From NCBI GenBank assembly GCA_949297715.1, contig CASFTJ010000005.1, positions 21,605-85,604 of the forward strand: a DNA stretch of 64,000 bases, read 5' to 3'. The DNA is from an uncultured bacterium (GTDB lineage: Bacteria; Cyanobacteriota; Vampirovibrionia; Gastranaerophilales; Gastranaerophilaceae). Both the position numbers and the translations under genes were made by a program. Below the pieces are notes generated by a model. That model searched no databases and was not told the DNA's origin. It saw only the letters and a program-made list of their open reading frames with translations. Positions 1 through 8,480 of the stretch are shown piece after piece. Within the stretch, counting starts at the first letter, position 1. The number at the start of each line of letters is the position of its first letter.

Positions 1-28
1 AAATTTTTGGGAGGCGAGGTCTGCCATG

Positions 29-637
29 TTATTTAGAATTGTCATGTTTCAGTCCTCCCGATGCGGCTACAAATTTGTTAGTCAAATATTTAGTCAGCGG
101 CGCATCAATCAAGAAGTTTGTAATAGTCATAACCCCAAGCGCAACAATTGTGCCAAGTGCGTTTTTATATTGCATAAAGGCATCCGACAAATCCGAAATT
201 GCATTTGAGGGAGAAAATAAAGTATTTAGCCTGTTAAGCTTAATTTTTTGTCCTGCTTTATTAACGGAAGTAGGGAGTTTAGACCACTTGTCGATAGCTT
301 TTATGCAGCCTTTTCTAATAAAATATCCAGTAAAAGTTCCTGCGACAATTTTTGCAATAGTACGACAAACGGAAACCTTTCTGGTATTTTCATCAACAGA
401 TTTATTATGCCCGTCAATAAAAGGCTGCGACATTAAGGCAGTAGCACCTAAAATCAAACGATTTTCAGGTGTTGAGATTTCTTTATTAACCCAAGCAATT
501 CCGCGTCTTAATTTTTCACTCTCAATAACTTTATTAGGAATTACATCATAAAATGCCTGACGAGCCATACGGCTTCCGGCCTGAAATTTTTTATAAAGAT
601 AAGAATCTTTTAGGTATGACGTGATTTTGGACACCAT
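29..637 (-). CDS. Hypothetical protein with hydrophobic segments
   Basis: I do not recognise this 202-residue protein. The ATG at 637 is preferred over an in-frame TTG at 655 because GGGTGAT sits just upstream of the ATG. There is a basic N-terminus, a moderately hydrophobic stretch near residue 60-90, and a hydrophobic segment near the C-terminus (VALGVMTITNFLI) followed by polar residues. Short patterns such as SQPFID..NK and APLTKYLTNK resemble the SIQPLNIYLTKK and SAQPINRWITHK patterns in the paralogous pair at 14087-17515, so a distant relationship is possible but not shown. No catalytic motif is visible. It is the last gene on the minus strand before the window edge. Confidence 0.6.
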   Translation of the reverse strand: MVSKITSYLKDSYLYKKFQAGSRMARQAFYDVIPNKVIESEKLRRGIAWVNKEISTPENRLILGATALMSQPFIDGHNKSVDENTRKVSVCRTIAKIVAGTFTGYFIRKGCIKAIDKWSKLPTSVNKAGQKIKLNRLNTLFSPSNAISDLSDAFMQYKNALGTIVALGVMTITNFLIDAPLTKYLTNKFVAASGGLKHDNSK

Positions 638-754
638 AATAATCACCCAAATCAATAAAGATGGTAAATGTATGGAATTGCTTCCAAAAAATATATTATT
701 ACAAAAATTTTACAATAAAAACTTTAATTTCAAATTATTTTCACACTGATAAAA

Positions 755-788
755 AAAATCTAACAGCGAAAACTACTGTTAGATTTTT
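755..788 (-). terminator. Rho-independent terminator after glgC
   Basis: A perfect 12-bp inverted repeat (755-766 with 776-787) with a 9-nt loop lies 24 bases after the glgC stop. Read on the minus strand it is followed by eight Ts. It also has a T-run on the plus strand, so it could act both ways. Confidence 0.85.
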
Positions 789-811
789 AATTATTAAAAT
801 AAAACTAATTT

Positions 812-2047
812 TTACAATTTAGCGCCTTTAGGTACAACCGTAATACCGCCTGGCGAAACATAAAATCCGCGTCTTTCATCTTCTTCTCTGTTAAAGCCTA
901 TTCTTGTATTAGGCGGAATATCAACATTTTTATCAATAATTGCGCGACGGATTCTTGAATATCTTCCGATATCGACATTTTCCATAAGAATACTTTCAGA
1001 AATTTGAGAATAACTGTTTACTCTGACTCTTGGTGAAAGCACGCATCTTGACAATCCGCCGCCTGAAACAATACAACCTTCAGACACCATAGAGTTTGTA
1101 GCCATACCGACTCTGTCGCCTTCTGACCAGATAAATTTCGCAGGCGGGTAATTGTAATTAAATGTTCTTATCGGCCATTCTCTTGAATACAAATTCAACT
1201 CAGGAGAACTGTCAAGCAAATCCATATTTGCCTGCCAATAAGCATCAATACTTCCAACATCTCTCCAATAACCGCTCTCTGCCTCAGTCATACCAGGAAA
1301 TACATTTGATGCAAAATTATAAACAAAAATTCTTTTTCCCTGCTCAAGAAGCATCGGTATTACATTTTTGCCAAAATCATGACTTGAAGCTTCATTCTTT
1401 TCATCTTCATCCAAAGCGTTTAAAAGCACTTCTCTTTCAAAAATATAATTTCCCATAGAAGCAAGACAATAATTCGGATTTCCTGGAATTGATTTCGGCT
1501 TATCTTTCGGTTTTTCAACAAAATTCGTAAGCCGCCAATTTTCATCAACTTCCATAATTCCAAACTCATGAGCTTCTTCAATAGGAATAGGAATTGCAGA
1601 AATAGTTAAATCCGCACAATTGAATTTATGATAATTCAACATTTGAGAAACGTCCATTTTATAAATATGATCGCCCCCGAAAATGCAAACATATCTTGGG
1701 TTTTCATCGGTTATATGAAAAACATTCTGATAAATAGCATCAGCCGTTCCTCTGTACCAGTCTGAACCCGTTCTCATTTGAGCAGGCGCCAAATCTACAT
1801 ACTGATTTAAGAAAGGAGATAATGCCCAGCCTCTTGTTATATGTTTGTTTAAAGAATCTGATTTATATTGAGTTAAAACTTTAATTTTGAAAAATCCTGA
1901 ATTAATAAAATTATTCAAAACAAAATCAATAATTCTGTATCTACCGCCAAAAGGAACCGCAGGCTTTGCACGATCTTTTGTCAAAGGATAAAGCCTTCTG
2001 CCTTCGCCACCCGCAAGTATCATTACTAATGCATCATCAACCGACAT
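812..2047 (-). CDS. glgC: Glucose-1-phosphate adenylyltransferase (ADP-glucose pyrophosphorylase)
   Basis: GlgC makes ADP-glucose from glucose-1-phosphate and ATP, the committed step of bacterial glycogen synthesis in the cytoplasm. The 411-residue protein starts with the nucleotide-binding AGGEGRR motif (residues 12-18) and the downstream AKPAVPFGG, has YRGTADA and EKP substrate motifs in the nucleotidyltransferase domain, and ends in a left-handed beta-helix domain (SILMENVDIGRYSRIRRA). An earlier start at 2083 is possible, but AGAGAGG lies 5-6 bases before the ATG at 2047. Length fits the family. It stands alone on its strand with its own terminator; no other glg gene is in the window. Confidence 0.95.
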   Translation of the reverse strand: MSVDDALVMILAGGEGRRLYPLTKDRAKPAVPFGGRYRIIDFVLNNFINSGFFKIKVLTQYKSDSLNKHITRGWALSPFLNQYVDLAPAQMRTGSDWYRGTADAIYQNVFHITDENPRYVCIFGGDHIYKMDVSQMLNYHKFNCADLTISAIPIPIEEAHEFGIMEVDENWRLTNFVEKPKDKPKSIPGNPNYCLASMGNYIFEREVLLNALDEDEKNEASSHDFGKNVIPMLLEQGKRIFVYNFASNVFPGMTEAESGYWRDVGSIDAYWQANMDLLDSSPELNLYSREWPIRTFNYNYPPAKFIWSEGDRVGMATNSMVSEGCIVSGGGLSRCVLSPRVRVNSYSQISESILMENVDIGRYSRIRRAIIDKNVDIPPNTRIGFNREEDERRGFYVSPGGITVVPKGAKL

Positions 2048-2123
2048 AAAAACCTCTCTTATTCTGATATAAAAATTATACAATGATAAAAGAAAAAAAT
2101 CATCATATTTAAAAATTTAAATA

Positions 2124-2735
2124 TTAATGCCCCTGACATCCGCTGCAGCCGCCGGAACCACAATTTCCGCAGCCTGATAACAGGTCACTAAAATCAAAAA
2201 CTTTATCTTCCAAAATTTTAGCAATCACAATCGGATATAACAAATCTTCCAACTGTCTTATATTTTCTTCAAACTCATCAAAGTGAGTAAGATTTCCGAT
2301 TAAGACAGGATACTGAGCTATAATTTTTCCTCCGTCAATTCCGTTTGTAAGAGTATGAACAGTAACCCCGCTAACCTTAACACCTGCGCTAAAAGCTCTT
2401 GCAACAGCATCCGCACCTTTAAAAGCCGGCAAAAGCGAAGGTTGAAGATTTATAAAGCACCCAAGTTCAAGAACATTTGGCTTCAACTCTTTTGAATACC
2501 CGCTTAATGCTATTAAATCAAAGTTTTCCGAAGCTATATAAACAGCATTTTCTTCCGGCGGCAAATATTTACGCCCGATATTTAATTCAGACGCTTTTTG
2601 AAAAAAATCAGAGTTTAAATTGTCAGAAACAGCAACAATTTCAAGCTCATTAAAATTCTGACTTCTCAAATAATTTACAATAGCTTGCAAATTTCTTCCG
2701 CTGTTCGACCCGAAAATAGCTAATTTTTTCTTCAT
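2124..2735 (-). CDS. PurN-like formyltransferase with altered active site
   Basis: The 203 residues have the Rossmann-like formyltransferase fold of glycinamide ribonucleotide transformylase (PurN), which passes a formyl group from 10-formyl-THF in purine synthesis. The N-terminal GSNSGRNLQAI, the loop NLQPSLLPAFKG and IDGGKII are recognisable. In PurN the loop reads N-x-H-P; the catalytic His is here Gln (CAA codon), while the Asn and the Asp of the DGG motif are kept. The C-terminus adds a tail with CGNC and CSGC (CxxC-x4-CxxC) that PurN does not normally have and that could bind a metal. The enzyme may therefore be a paralogue with another job rather than the pathway enzyme. AAGGAGG precedes the start. 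Confidence 0.75.
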   Translation of the reverse strand: MKKKLAIFGSNSGRNLQAIVNYLRSQNFNELEIVAVSDNLNSDFFQKASELNIGRKYLPPEENAVYIASENFDLIALSGYSKELKPNVLELGCFINLQPSLLPAFKGADAVARAFSAGVKVSGVTVHTLTNGIDGGKIIAQYPVLIGNLTHFDEFEENIRQLEDLLYPIVIAKILEDKVFDFSDLLSGCGNCGSGGCSGCQGH

Positions 2736-2839
2736 AAAAAATCCTCCTTATAAATTTATTATAAAACTTTTTTAAAAAATATAAAAATATGCGCAAAAAA
2801 AAATCTTTACGTATTTTTAAAAACGAGGAAGAAAAAATC

Positions 2840-3244
2840 ATGCAAATAAACAATCATCAACAAATACCATTTGGTGAAAAATATAATACAAGCCACTTAA
2901 TAAGTTGTGCTTGCAAAACCCCATTTATTAGAAAAAGCGAAAGTGTAAACCTTCTGACCTCTATTTTAAAATTAACCAAAAAAGAAAAAAAAGCAATGAT
3001 TCATAATGAAGATGTTTTTCAAACACTTTTAAAAAGAGCAGGGAACCACATACTGACACAAATTCCTGAACTGAATACATTTACGGATAAAATTAATAAA
3101 TTTCCGCAAGAATATCACAAAATGATACTTGAACTTGCAGAAAACAAATTAGGTGAAGAAATAGACATAAAAAGACTTGTAAGAAGTCAAGAAGCAAGAA
3201 AAAACAAATCATGGATATACAAATACCAAAACGAACTACCATAA
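2840..3244 (+). CDS. Hypothetical protein with N-terminal PFG motif
   Basis: This is a 134-residue, mostly helical, lysine-rich protein of unknown function. The ATG at 2840 is chosen because AGGAAG lies upstream; an in-frame ATG at 2789 has no such site. It carries IPFGEKY near the N-terminus, one of several F-G containing N-termini in this window. No signal peptide or membrane segment is visible. Its end overlaps the next gene by 34 bases in another frame, so the two are probably cotranscribed. It is transcribed away from the PurN-like gene. Confidence 0.6.
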   Translation: MQINNHQQIPFGEKYNTSHLISCACKTPFIRKSESVNLLTSILKLTKKEKKAMIHNEDVFQTLLKRAGNHILTQIPELNTFTDKINKFPQEYHKMILELAENKLGEEIDIKRLVRSQEARKNKSWIYKYQNELP

Positions 3245-3567
3245 ATTTCGGGATTAAATTAGAAACCGCAAAAGTTCTTGAAGTAACCAGCCAAAGAATT
3301 TTTGCAAGCGACGGACTAAGCGGTGTAAGCGAAGTTATACAAGCACTTTCAAAAGAGCCGATTAAAGCAACAGGAAACAAAGGTTACAGATATTTCGCAA
3401 TTCAAACAGGAAATGCCATAATTGAAAAATACCCTCAAATAGCAGAGGCTACAGAGGAAATCAACAAAATAACAGCCCAAAATCCTTACATTACAAAAAC
3501 TGAGCTTAATCAAAAAATCCGTCCTCTAATTGATAAAATCGGAAAAGAAATTGATATAACAATATAA
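3211..3567 (+). CDS. Hypothetical protein with N-terminal INFG motif
   Basis: This 118-residue protein of unknown function begins with a short polar segment containing TTINFGIKLE and continues with alpha-helical, charged sequence (TEEINKITAQ, NQKIRPLIDKIGKE). It starts inside the end of the preceding gene (34-base overlap), which suggests translational coupling. A strong terminator follows its stop codon. There is no sign of export or membrane insertion by a known route. Confidence 0.6.
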   Translation: MDIQIPKRTTINFGIKLETAKVLEVTSQRIFASDGLSGVSEVIQALSKEPIKATGNKGYRYFAIQTGNAIIEKYPQIAEATEEINKITAQNPYITKTELNQKIRPLIDKIGKEIDITI

Positions 3568-3572
3568 CAACA

Positions 3573-3602
3573 AAAAAGACCGCCCAATTGACGGTCTTTT
3601 TT
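3573..3602 (+). terminator. Rho-independent terminator
   Basis: AAAGACCG and CGGTCTTT form a stem followed by a T-run, immediately after the stop of the 3211-3567 gene. It lies between convergent transcription units (oadB reads in from the right) and could serve both. Confidence 0.8.
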
Positions 3603-3618
3603 ACGTTGAATTATAAAA

Positions 3619-4794
3619 TTAGTTGCAAAGAGCAAGCAAAATACCTGCAGCAACAGCAGAACCGATTACACCTGCAACGTTTGGCCCCATAGCGTGCATC
3701 AAAAGGTAATTTTGCGGGTTAGCCTCTAAGCCTACCTTGTTAGAAACACGAGCAGCCATAGGAACAGCAGATACACCGGCTGAACCGATAAGCGGGTTGA
3801 TTTTTTCTTTTGAGAACAAGTTCATAACTTTAGCAAAAATAACACCGCCTGCAGTTGCAAATGAGAATGCTAAAATACCCAAAATTAAAATGAATAAAGT
3901 TTGAGTTGTCAGGAACTGGTCTGCTGATAATTTAGAACCCACTGACAATCCTAAGAAAATAGTTACGATATTGATTAAAGCATTCTGCATAGTATCAGAA
4001 AGTCTATCAACAACACCGCATTCTTTGCATAAGTTACCGAAAGTCAAAGCACCAACAAGCGGGCAAGCATCCGGCAAGAAAATTATACAAAGTCCCAAAA
4101 CAACAAGCGGGAATACAATTTTTTCTCTTTTAGAAACATCTCTCAATTGTTTCATTTCAATTTCACGTTCAGCTTTAGTCGTTAAAAGCTTCATAATCGG
4201 AGGCTGAATAACAGGAACCAAAGCCATATAAGAATAAGCTGCAACTGCAATAGCACCCAACAATTCAGGCGCAAGTTTCGTTGTAACATAAATTGAAGTC
4301 GGCCCGTCAGCACCACCGATAATACCGATTGCACCTGCTTGAGGTAAAGAAAATCCAAAGCAGCAAAGCGCAAGTAATAACGCTGCAAATATACCAAACT
4401 GAGCGGCACCGCCTAAGAGTGCAGTTTTAGGGTTCGCAATCAACGGACCAAAGTCAGTCATAGCTCCAACCCCCATAAATATAATCAACGGGAACAAACC
4501 TTTATGAATACCTGCTTCATAAATAATTCCCAAAAATCCGTTAGGATCGGCAATCCCTGCAACCGGAATGTTTGACAACAAACCTCCGAATGCAATCGGC
4601 ACCAAAAGCAACGGTTCAAATTGTTTTTTAATACCTAACCATAGCAGGAATAAACAAATCAAAATCATTATCGGAGAACCGAACTGATGAAGGAATTGTT
4701 CAAACCCGCTTGTAATTGACGGATCAGCAGGCTGCACAAAATTTGCGAGACCTGTTGACTGCCAAAGTTTATATAAGCTGTCTGCAATATTCAT
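3619..4794 (-). CDS. oadB: Oxaloacetate decarboxylase beta subunit (sodium pump)
   Basis: This is the membrane beta subunit of the biotin-dependent sodium-translocating decarboxylases. It decarboxylates carboxybiotin and uses the free energy to export Na+. The 391-residue protein is strongly hydrophobic, with about ten membrane segments. It has the family signature GGADGPTS near residue 161, containing the Asp implicated in Na+ translocation, and a conserved C-terminal region ([27 protein letters not shown]). It is the last gene of the birA-oadG-oadA-oadB unit. A long inverted repeat in front of it (4822-4874) may separate its expression from oadA. The alpha subunit indicates oxaloacetate rather than an acyl-CoA as substrate. 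Confidence 0.93.
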   Translation of the reverse strand: MNIADSLYKLWQSTGLANFVQPADPSITSGFEQFLHQFGSPIMILICLFLLWLGIKKQFEPLLLVPIAFGGLLSNIPVAGIADPNGFLGIIYEAGIHKGLFPLIIFMGVGAMTDFGPLIANPKTALLGGAAQFGIFAALLLALCCFGFSLPQAGAIGIIGGADGPTSIYVTTKLAPELLGAIAVAAYSYMALVPVIQPPIMKLLTTKAEREIEMKQLRDVSKREKIVFPLVVLGLCIIFLPDACPLVGALTFGNLCKECGVVDRLSDTMQNALINIVTIFLGLSVGSKLSADQFLTTQTLFILILGILAFSFATAGGVIFAKVMNLFSKEKINPLIGSAGVSAVPMAARVSNKVGLEANPQNYLLMHAMGPNVAGVIGSAVAAGILLALCN

Positions 4795-4821
4795 ATTTCT
4801 ATCCTTCTTTTACTGTTTTAT

Positions 4822-4874
4822 TAAAAGCTGCCTTATTTTATAAGTCTGCACTTTTACCGACAAGGCAGCTTTTA
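4822..4874 (-). promoter_or_regulatory. Long inverted repeat between oadA and oadB
   Basis: A perfect 13-bp inverted repeat (arms 4822-4834 and 4862-4874) with a 27-nt loop fills the 87-base gap between oadA and oadB. On the minus strand the second arm ends in TTTTA, a weak terminator tail. It could be a partial terminator, a processing site or an mRNA stabiliser that sets the alpha:beta ratio. Confidence 0.6.
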
Positions 4875-4881
4875 TACCTAA

Positions 4882-6669
4882 TTAACCGATTGTAACAAGT
4901 TCTTGACCTGTTTTAACCTGAGTTCCAACTTCAATGTCAACTGATTTTATAACACCTGACAACGGAGATTTAATTTCAGTTTCCATTTTCATTGCTTCAA
5001 CAACTGCAATTACGTCGCCCTCGTTAATAGTATCACCGACTGCAACAAGAACCTTCAATACAGTTCCAGGAAGTGCTGCCTTAACCGGTTTTGCGTCACC
5101 ATCAACAGCATGATCAGCTTCTATGCCTGCTTTTAAGTTGAAGTCATAAAGTTTACCGTTAACTGTTGCCTTATTTCCTTCAAAAGCAACAGCATATTTT
5201 TTGCCGTTAACTGTAACAGTATAACCGTTTGAAGAATCTTCGCACTTTGTTTCTTTAGCTTCGGGAGCGTTCTTTCTAACCCCGATTGTACCTTTGCCTT
5301 CAAGGAATAAAATACCTTTTTCTTTGCAAGCTGCTGAAATAAAGATATTTTCATCATTAACAGGCAAACCTGCATCTTCAAGACGTTTAGTTGCAGCCTT
5401 AATGCCTTTTTCAGGATCTCTGTCGTTAATATCAACAACAAGCTCTGTAGTCGGTTGAAGGTTAAGCTGTTCACTTGCAATTTTTACAATCTCGGAATCC
5501 GGTTCGCAAGGAGTTTTACCAAAGTATCCGAGAACCATTTTTCCGTAACCTTCTGCAATTTTCTTCCATTTACCGAACATTACGTTATTGAATGCCTGCT
5601 GGAAGTAGAACTGCGATACAGGGGTAACTGAAGTTCCAAAACCGCCTTTTTCAACAACTTCTTTCATAGCTGCAACTACTTCAGGATATTTATCCATCAA
5701 GTTGTTGTCACGGAGCATTTGAGTGTTAGCTGTCAAAGCGCCGCCGGGAAGCGGGGACTGAATAATCATCGGATTAACTGCAAGAGCTTCCGGAGGTAAG
5801 AAGTAATCTTTCATGCATTCTTTGAATACTTCTTCAGTTTCTAAGATTTTTTCGATATCAACACCGAGGTCATAATCAGTACCTTTAACAGCATGCCACA
5901 TTGAAACGATATCAGGCTGGGCAGTTCCGCCTGAAACAGGCTTCATAGATAGGTCGATACCGTCAGCACCGCCGTCTAAAGCTGCTAAGTATGCTGCTAA
6001 ACCTGTTCCTGCTGTTTCGTGAGAATGGAATCTGATATGAGCATCAGAACCTAAGATTTCTCTTGTACGTTTTACTGTTTCGTAAACTTTTCTCGGATTT
6101 GAAGTACCCGAAGCATCTTTAAATGCCAAGCTGTCAAACGGAATACCTGCATCAAGAATGTTTCTTAAAACTTTTTCATAAAAAGCAACGTCATGAGCAC
6201 CTTCGCATCCAATCGGAAGTTCCATCATAGTAATTGTAATTTCATGCTTCAAACCGTTATCTCTAATACATTGACCTGAATAAATAAGGTTATTTACATC
6301 GTTCAAAGCATCAAAGTTTCTGACAGTTGTAACGCCGTGTTTTTTAAACATTTTGGCATGTAGATTGATAATATCTCTAGGTTGAGAATCAAGCCCTACA
6401 ACATTCACACCTCTTGCTAGAGATTGAAGGTTAATATCAGGCCCGACAGCAGCTCTGATTTTATCCATAGTTTCAAAAGCATTTTCATTGCAGTAAAAAA
6501 TCGGTGACTGGAATCTTGCACCGCCAGCAACTTCAAAATGTCTTAAACCGGCGTTTACAGCAGACTGGAGTGCCGGAATAAAATCATCAACAAATACTCT
6601 TGCCCCGTAAACGGATTGGAAACCATCTCTAAATGAGGTATCCATAACTTTAATAAGTTTTTTTCCCAT
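4882..6669 (-). CDS. oadA: Oxaloacetate decarboxylase alpha subunit with biotinyl domain
   Basis: This is the cytoplasmic carboxyltransferase subunit, which moves CO2 from oxaloacetate to biotin, giving pyruvate and carboxybiotin for OadB. The 595 residues comprise an HMGL-like TIM barrel (DTSFRDGFQS near residue 10, the metal-binding FHSHETAG, and the FKDASG loop carrying the usual lysine), a central conserved region, a linker, and a C-terminal lipoyl/biotinyl domain with EAMKMET where the middle Lys is biotinylated. The N-terminal motif differs slightly from the common RDAHQS. The length matches full-length OadA. BirA is encoded two genes upstream. A pyruvate carboxylase B-subunit role is excluded mainly by the presence of oadB and oadG. 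Confidence 0.93.
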   Translation of the reverse strand: MGKKLIKVMDTSFRDGFQSVYGARVFVDDFIPALQSAVNAGLRHFEVAGGARFQSPIFYCNENAFETMDKIRAAVGPDINLQSLARGVNVVGLDSQPRDIINLHAKMFKKHGVTTVRNFDALNDVNNLIYSGQCIRDNGLKHEITITMMELPIGCEGAHDVAFYEKVLRNILDAGIPFDSLAFKDASGTSNPRKVYETVKRTREILGSDAHIRFHSHETAGTGLAAYLAALDGGADGIDLSMKPVSGGTAQPDIVSMWHAVKGTDYDLGVDIEKILETEEVFKECMKDYFLPPEALAVNPMIIQSPLPGGALTANTQMLRDNNLMDKYPEVVAAMKEVVEKGGFGTSVTPVSQFYFQQAFNNVMFGKWKKIAEGYGKMVLGYFGKTPCEPDSEIVKIASEQLNLQPTTELVVDINDRDPEKGIKAATKRLEDAGLPVNDENIFISAACKEKGILFLEGKGTIGVRKNAPEAKETKCEDSSNGYTVTVNGKKYAVAFEGNKATVNGKLYDFNLKAGIEADHAVDGDAKPVKAALPGTVLKVLVAVGDTINEGDVIAVVEAMKMETEIKSPLSGVIKSVDIEVGTQVKTGQELVTIG

Positions 6670-6702
6670 AATCTATATCCTTTCGTAAAAAATTTAAAAC
6701 TT

Positions 6703-6948
6703 CTAACCGCGTAATTTAGCAACCGCAATAGCAACGGCAACGGCTTCATCAACTGAGACGTTTGAACGTTTGCCCGGTTTTTCCACGATTTTAACTTCTT
6801 CAGGGAATATTTTATTCAACTGTTTGACAACCCAAGACATTCCGCCCATTGTCAACACAAGAAGTGTAAGAAATGCAAATACAAATCCCAATCCTATTCC
6901 CATAAGCACCATACCTTCTTCAAGTAATGATAAAAAGTGTTCCATCAT
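6703..6948 (-). CDS. oadG: Oxaloacetate decarboxylase gamma subunit
   Basis: This small (81 residues) membrane protein holds the alpha and beta subunits together. It shows the family pattern: one N-terminal membrane helix (GMVLMGIGLGFVFAFLTLLVL), then a charged linker and a C-terminal segment ending VDEAVAVAIAVAKLRG, the DE..AA.a...A pattern seen in OadG tails. AGGAG lies 7 bases before the ATG. The start codon overlaps the birA stop (ATGA), so translation is coupled to the ligase that biotinylates the next gene's product. Confidence 0.88.
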   Translation of the reverse strand: MMEHFLSLLEEGMVLMGIGLGFVFAFLTLLVLTMGGMSWVVKQLNKIFPEEVKIVEKPGKRSNVSVDEAVAVAIAVAKLRG

Positions 6949-7667
6949 ATTATATCTCCTATAGTAAGTACAAAAACTTCGTTATTATCTTTTAGATGCA
7001 AAGCGCCCTCATCATCAATACTTTCGGCGACTCCGCATTTAAGCTCATTTGGCAGTTTTACGCTAATTTCTTTTCCTAAAAAACTAATTCGGCTAAGATA
7101 ATCATGCTTAATAAAACAAAAGCCTTCTTCCATAAACTTATTATAATCACCAAAAAAAATGTTTAGCAAATTTGTTAAGAATTCATTTTTATCAGGGGCA
7201 TTTCTGCTTAATTCGATTGAAAGAGAAGTGACTTCCTTATCGGTAACTTTTTTCACATCCTCAGCACTTGCCGTAACGTTAATCCCGAAACCTAAAACAA
7301 TTCCCTTTAAACTTGCACCCTGCATAACTGTTTCGGATAAAATTCCCGCAATTTTCTTACCGTTAATATTAACATCATTTGGCCACTTAATTTCAGTTTT
7401 AAGCCCGTATAATTCAAGAGTTTTACAGATACAAACGGAAAGAAATTGAGTAAGATTAACAAAATTTTTATTAAATGATGCAGAAGGTTTCAAAACTATT
7501 GAAACAAAAATATTTCCCTCTCCAAGATCCAGCCATGACCTATTAAGTCTTCCGCGTCCTGCAGTCTGCCTGCGTGAAGAAATAACCGTGCAATCTTCAA
7601 GTTCCGCAAGATGTTTTTTTGCATATATATTGGTTGAGTCCGTCTCTTCCAGGCTTAAAATTTTCAC
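6945..7667 (-). CDS. birA: Biotin--[carboxyl carrier protein] ligase
   Basis: BirA activates biotin as biotinyl-AMP and attaches it to the lysine of carrier domains, here presumably that of OadA. The 240 residues contain the adenylate-binding GRGRLNRSW motif (near residue 37-45), KWPNDVN and GKKIAGIL, then the small C-terminal domain. There is no N-terminal winged helix, so it is a monofunctional ligase and not the biotin-operon repressor. The start is GTG at 7667 with AGAGG five bases upstream. It heads the operon with oadG, oadA and oadB and overlaps oadG by four bases. Confidence 0.92.
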   Translation of the reverse strand: MKILSLEETDSTNIYAKKHLAELEDCTVISSRRQTAGRGRLNRSWLDLGEGNIFVSIVLKPSASFNKNFVNLTQFLSVCICKTLELYGLKTEIKWPNDVNINGKKIAGILSETVMQGASLKGIVLGFGINVTASAEDVKKVTDKEVTSLSIELSRNAPDKNEFLTNLLNIFFGDYNKFMEEGFCFIKHDYLSRISFLGKEISVKLPNELKCGVAESIDDEGALHLKDNNEVFVLTIGDII

Positions 7668-7722
7668 TTTCGCCTCTTAAAAATTCCCTATACATTGTAA
7701 TTTTAATATAAACAAAAAAAAT

Positions 7723-7750
7723 TTGCGATTTTTTTTTTATGAGTTAAAAT
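7723..7750 (+). promoter_or_regulatory. Candidate promoter of the ATP synthase operon
   Basis: TTGCGA (7723-7728) and TAAAAT (7745-7750) are separated by 16 bases and lie upstream of atpB, whose start is at 7772 with GGGAGA in front. The match is moderate. Confidence 0.4.
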
Positions 7751-7771
7751 AAAAACGAAAAGGGAGAGAAA

Positions 7772-8461
7772 ATGGAACATTGGATTTGTAATTTCAATAT
7801 CTTTGGGCATCCTGTATCAGCCAATATGGATACGCTTATTACAATGTGGTTTACAATGTTTTTACTGATAGTTTTGGCACTAATCACGACACGCAAAACA
7901 ACCTTGGTTCCGTCAAAATTACAACTGGCAGCAGAAGGAGTTGTAAAATACTTTTCGGGAATTGCAAAAGCCAGCATGGGTGAGGAAGCTTCAAAAAGAC
8001 ATTTACCGTTAATTCTGACGCTTTTCATGTTTATTTTAACGGCAAATCTTGTAGGCCAGCTTCCGTGGCATTTAATACATTTAAAAACAGGCGAACTTGC
8101 TTCTCCAAACAACGATATAAATATGACGGCAGCAATGGCGATTGTTGTTTCGCTTTATTATATCTACTACGGCGTAAAAAAGAAAGGGTTTCATTTCTTT
8201 TTCCACGGATTCAGCATTGACGGTATAATAATTACGCTTGTTGATACTTTAGAGCTTTTCGTAAGACCTTTTTCACTTGCTTTACGACTTTTTGCAAATA
8301 TTTTTGCGGGAGAAGTTTTAGTATTTACGGTTGTGGGAATTTTTGCATACTTTATCCCTTTACCGTTTATGTTGTTTGAGCTTTTTGTGGCATTGATTCA
8401 GGCTCTGGTATTCACCCTGCTTTCCACAACTTATATATCAATGGCAGTAAATGAAGAATAA
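7772..8461 (+). CDS. atpB: ATP synthase F0 subunit a
   Basis: Subunit a forms the ion half-channels against the c-ring. The 229-residue protein is hydrophobic with five to six membrane helices and the diagnostic helix with the essential arginine (RPFSLALRLFANIFAGE). It is the first gene of the F0F1 cluster in this window; an atpI-type gene is not present upstream. The start is the ATG after GGGAGAGAA. Gene order after it (c, b', b, delta, alpha, gamma) follows the cyanobacterial atp1 operon. Confidence 0.95.
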   Translation: MEHWICNFNIFGHPVSANMDTLITMWFTMFLLIVLALITTRKTTLVPSKLQLAAEGVVKYFSGIAKASMGEEASKRHLPLILTLFMFILTANLVGQLPWHLIHLKTGELASPNNDINMTAAMAIVVSLYYIYYGVKKKGFHFFFHGFSIDGIIITLVDTLELFVRPFSLALRLFANIFAGEVLVFTVVGIFAYFIPLPFMLFELFVALIQALVFTLLSTTYISMAVNEE

Positions 8462-8480
8462 ATTATAAAGGAGAAAAATT

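Noticed and set aside
39..551. A 170-residue frame opposite the first hypothetical gene
   Set aside because: No ribosome site, and the minus-strand frame has a better start signal and protein-like composition.
6945..7667. BirA as a transcriptional repressor with its own operator
   Set aside because: The protein lacks the N-terminal winged helix, and no biotin-operator-like repeat is visible upstream.
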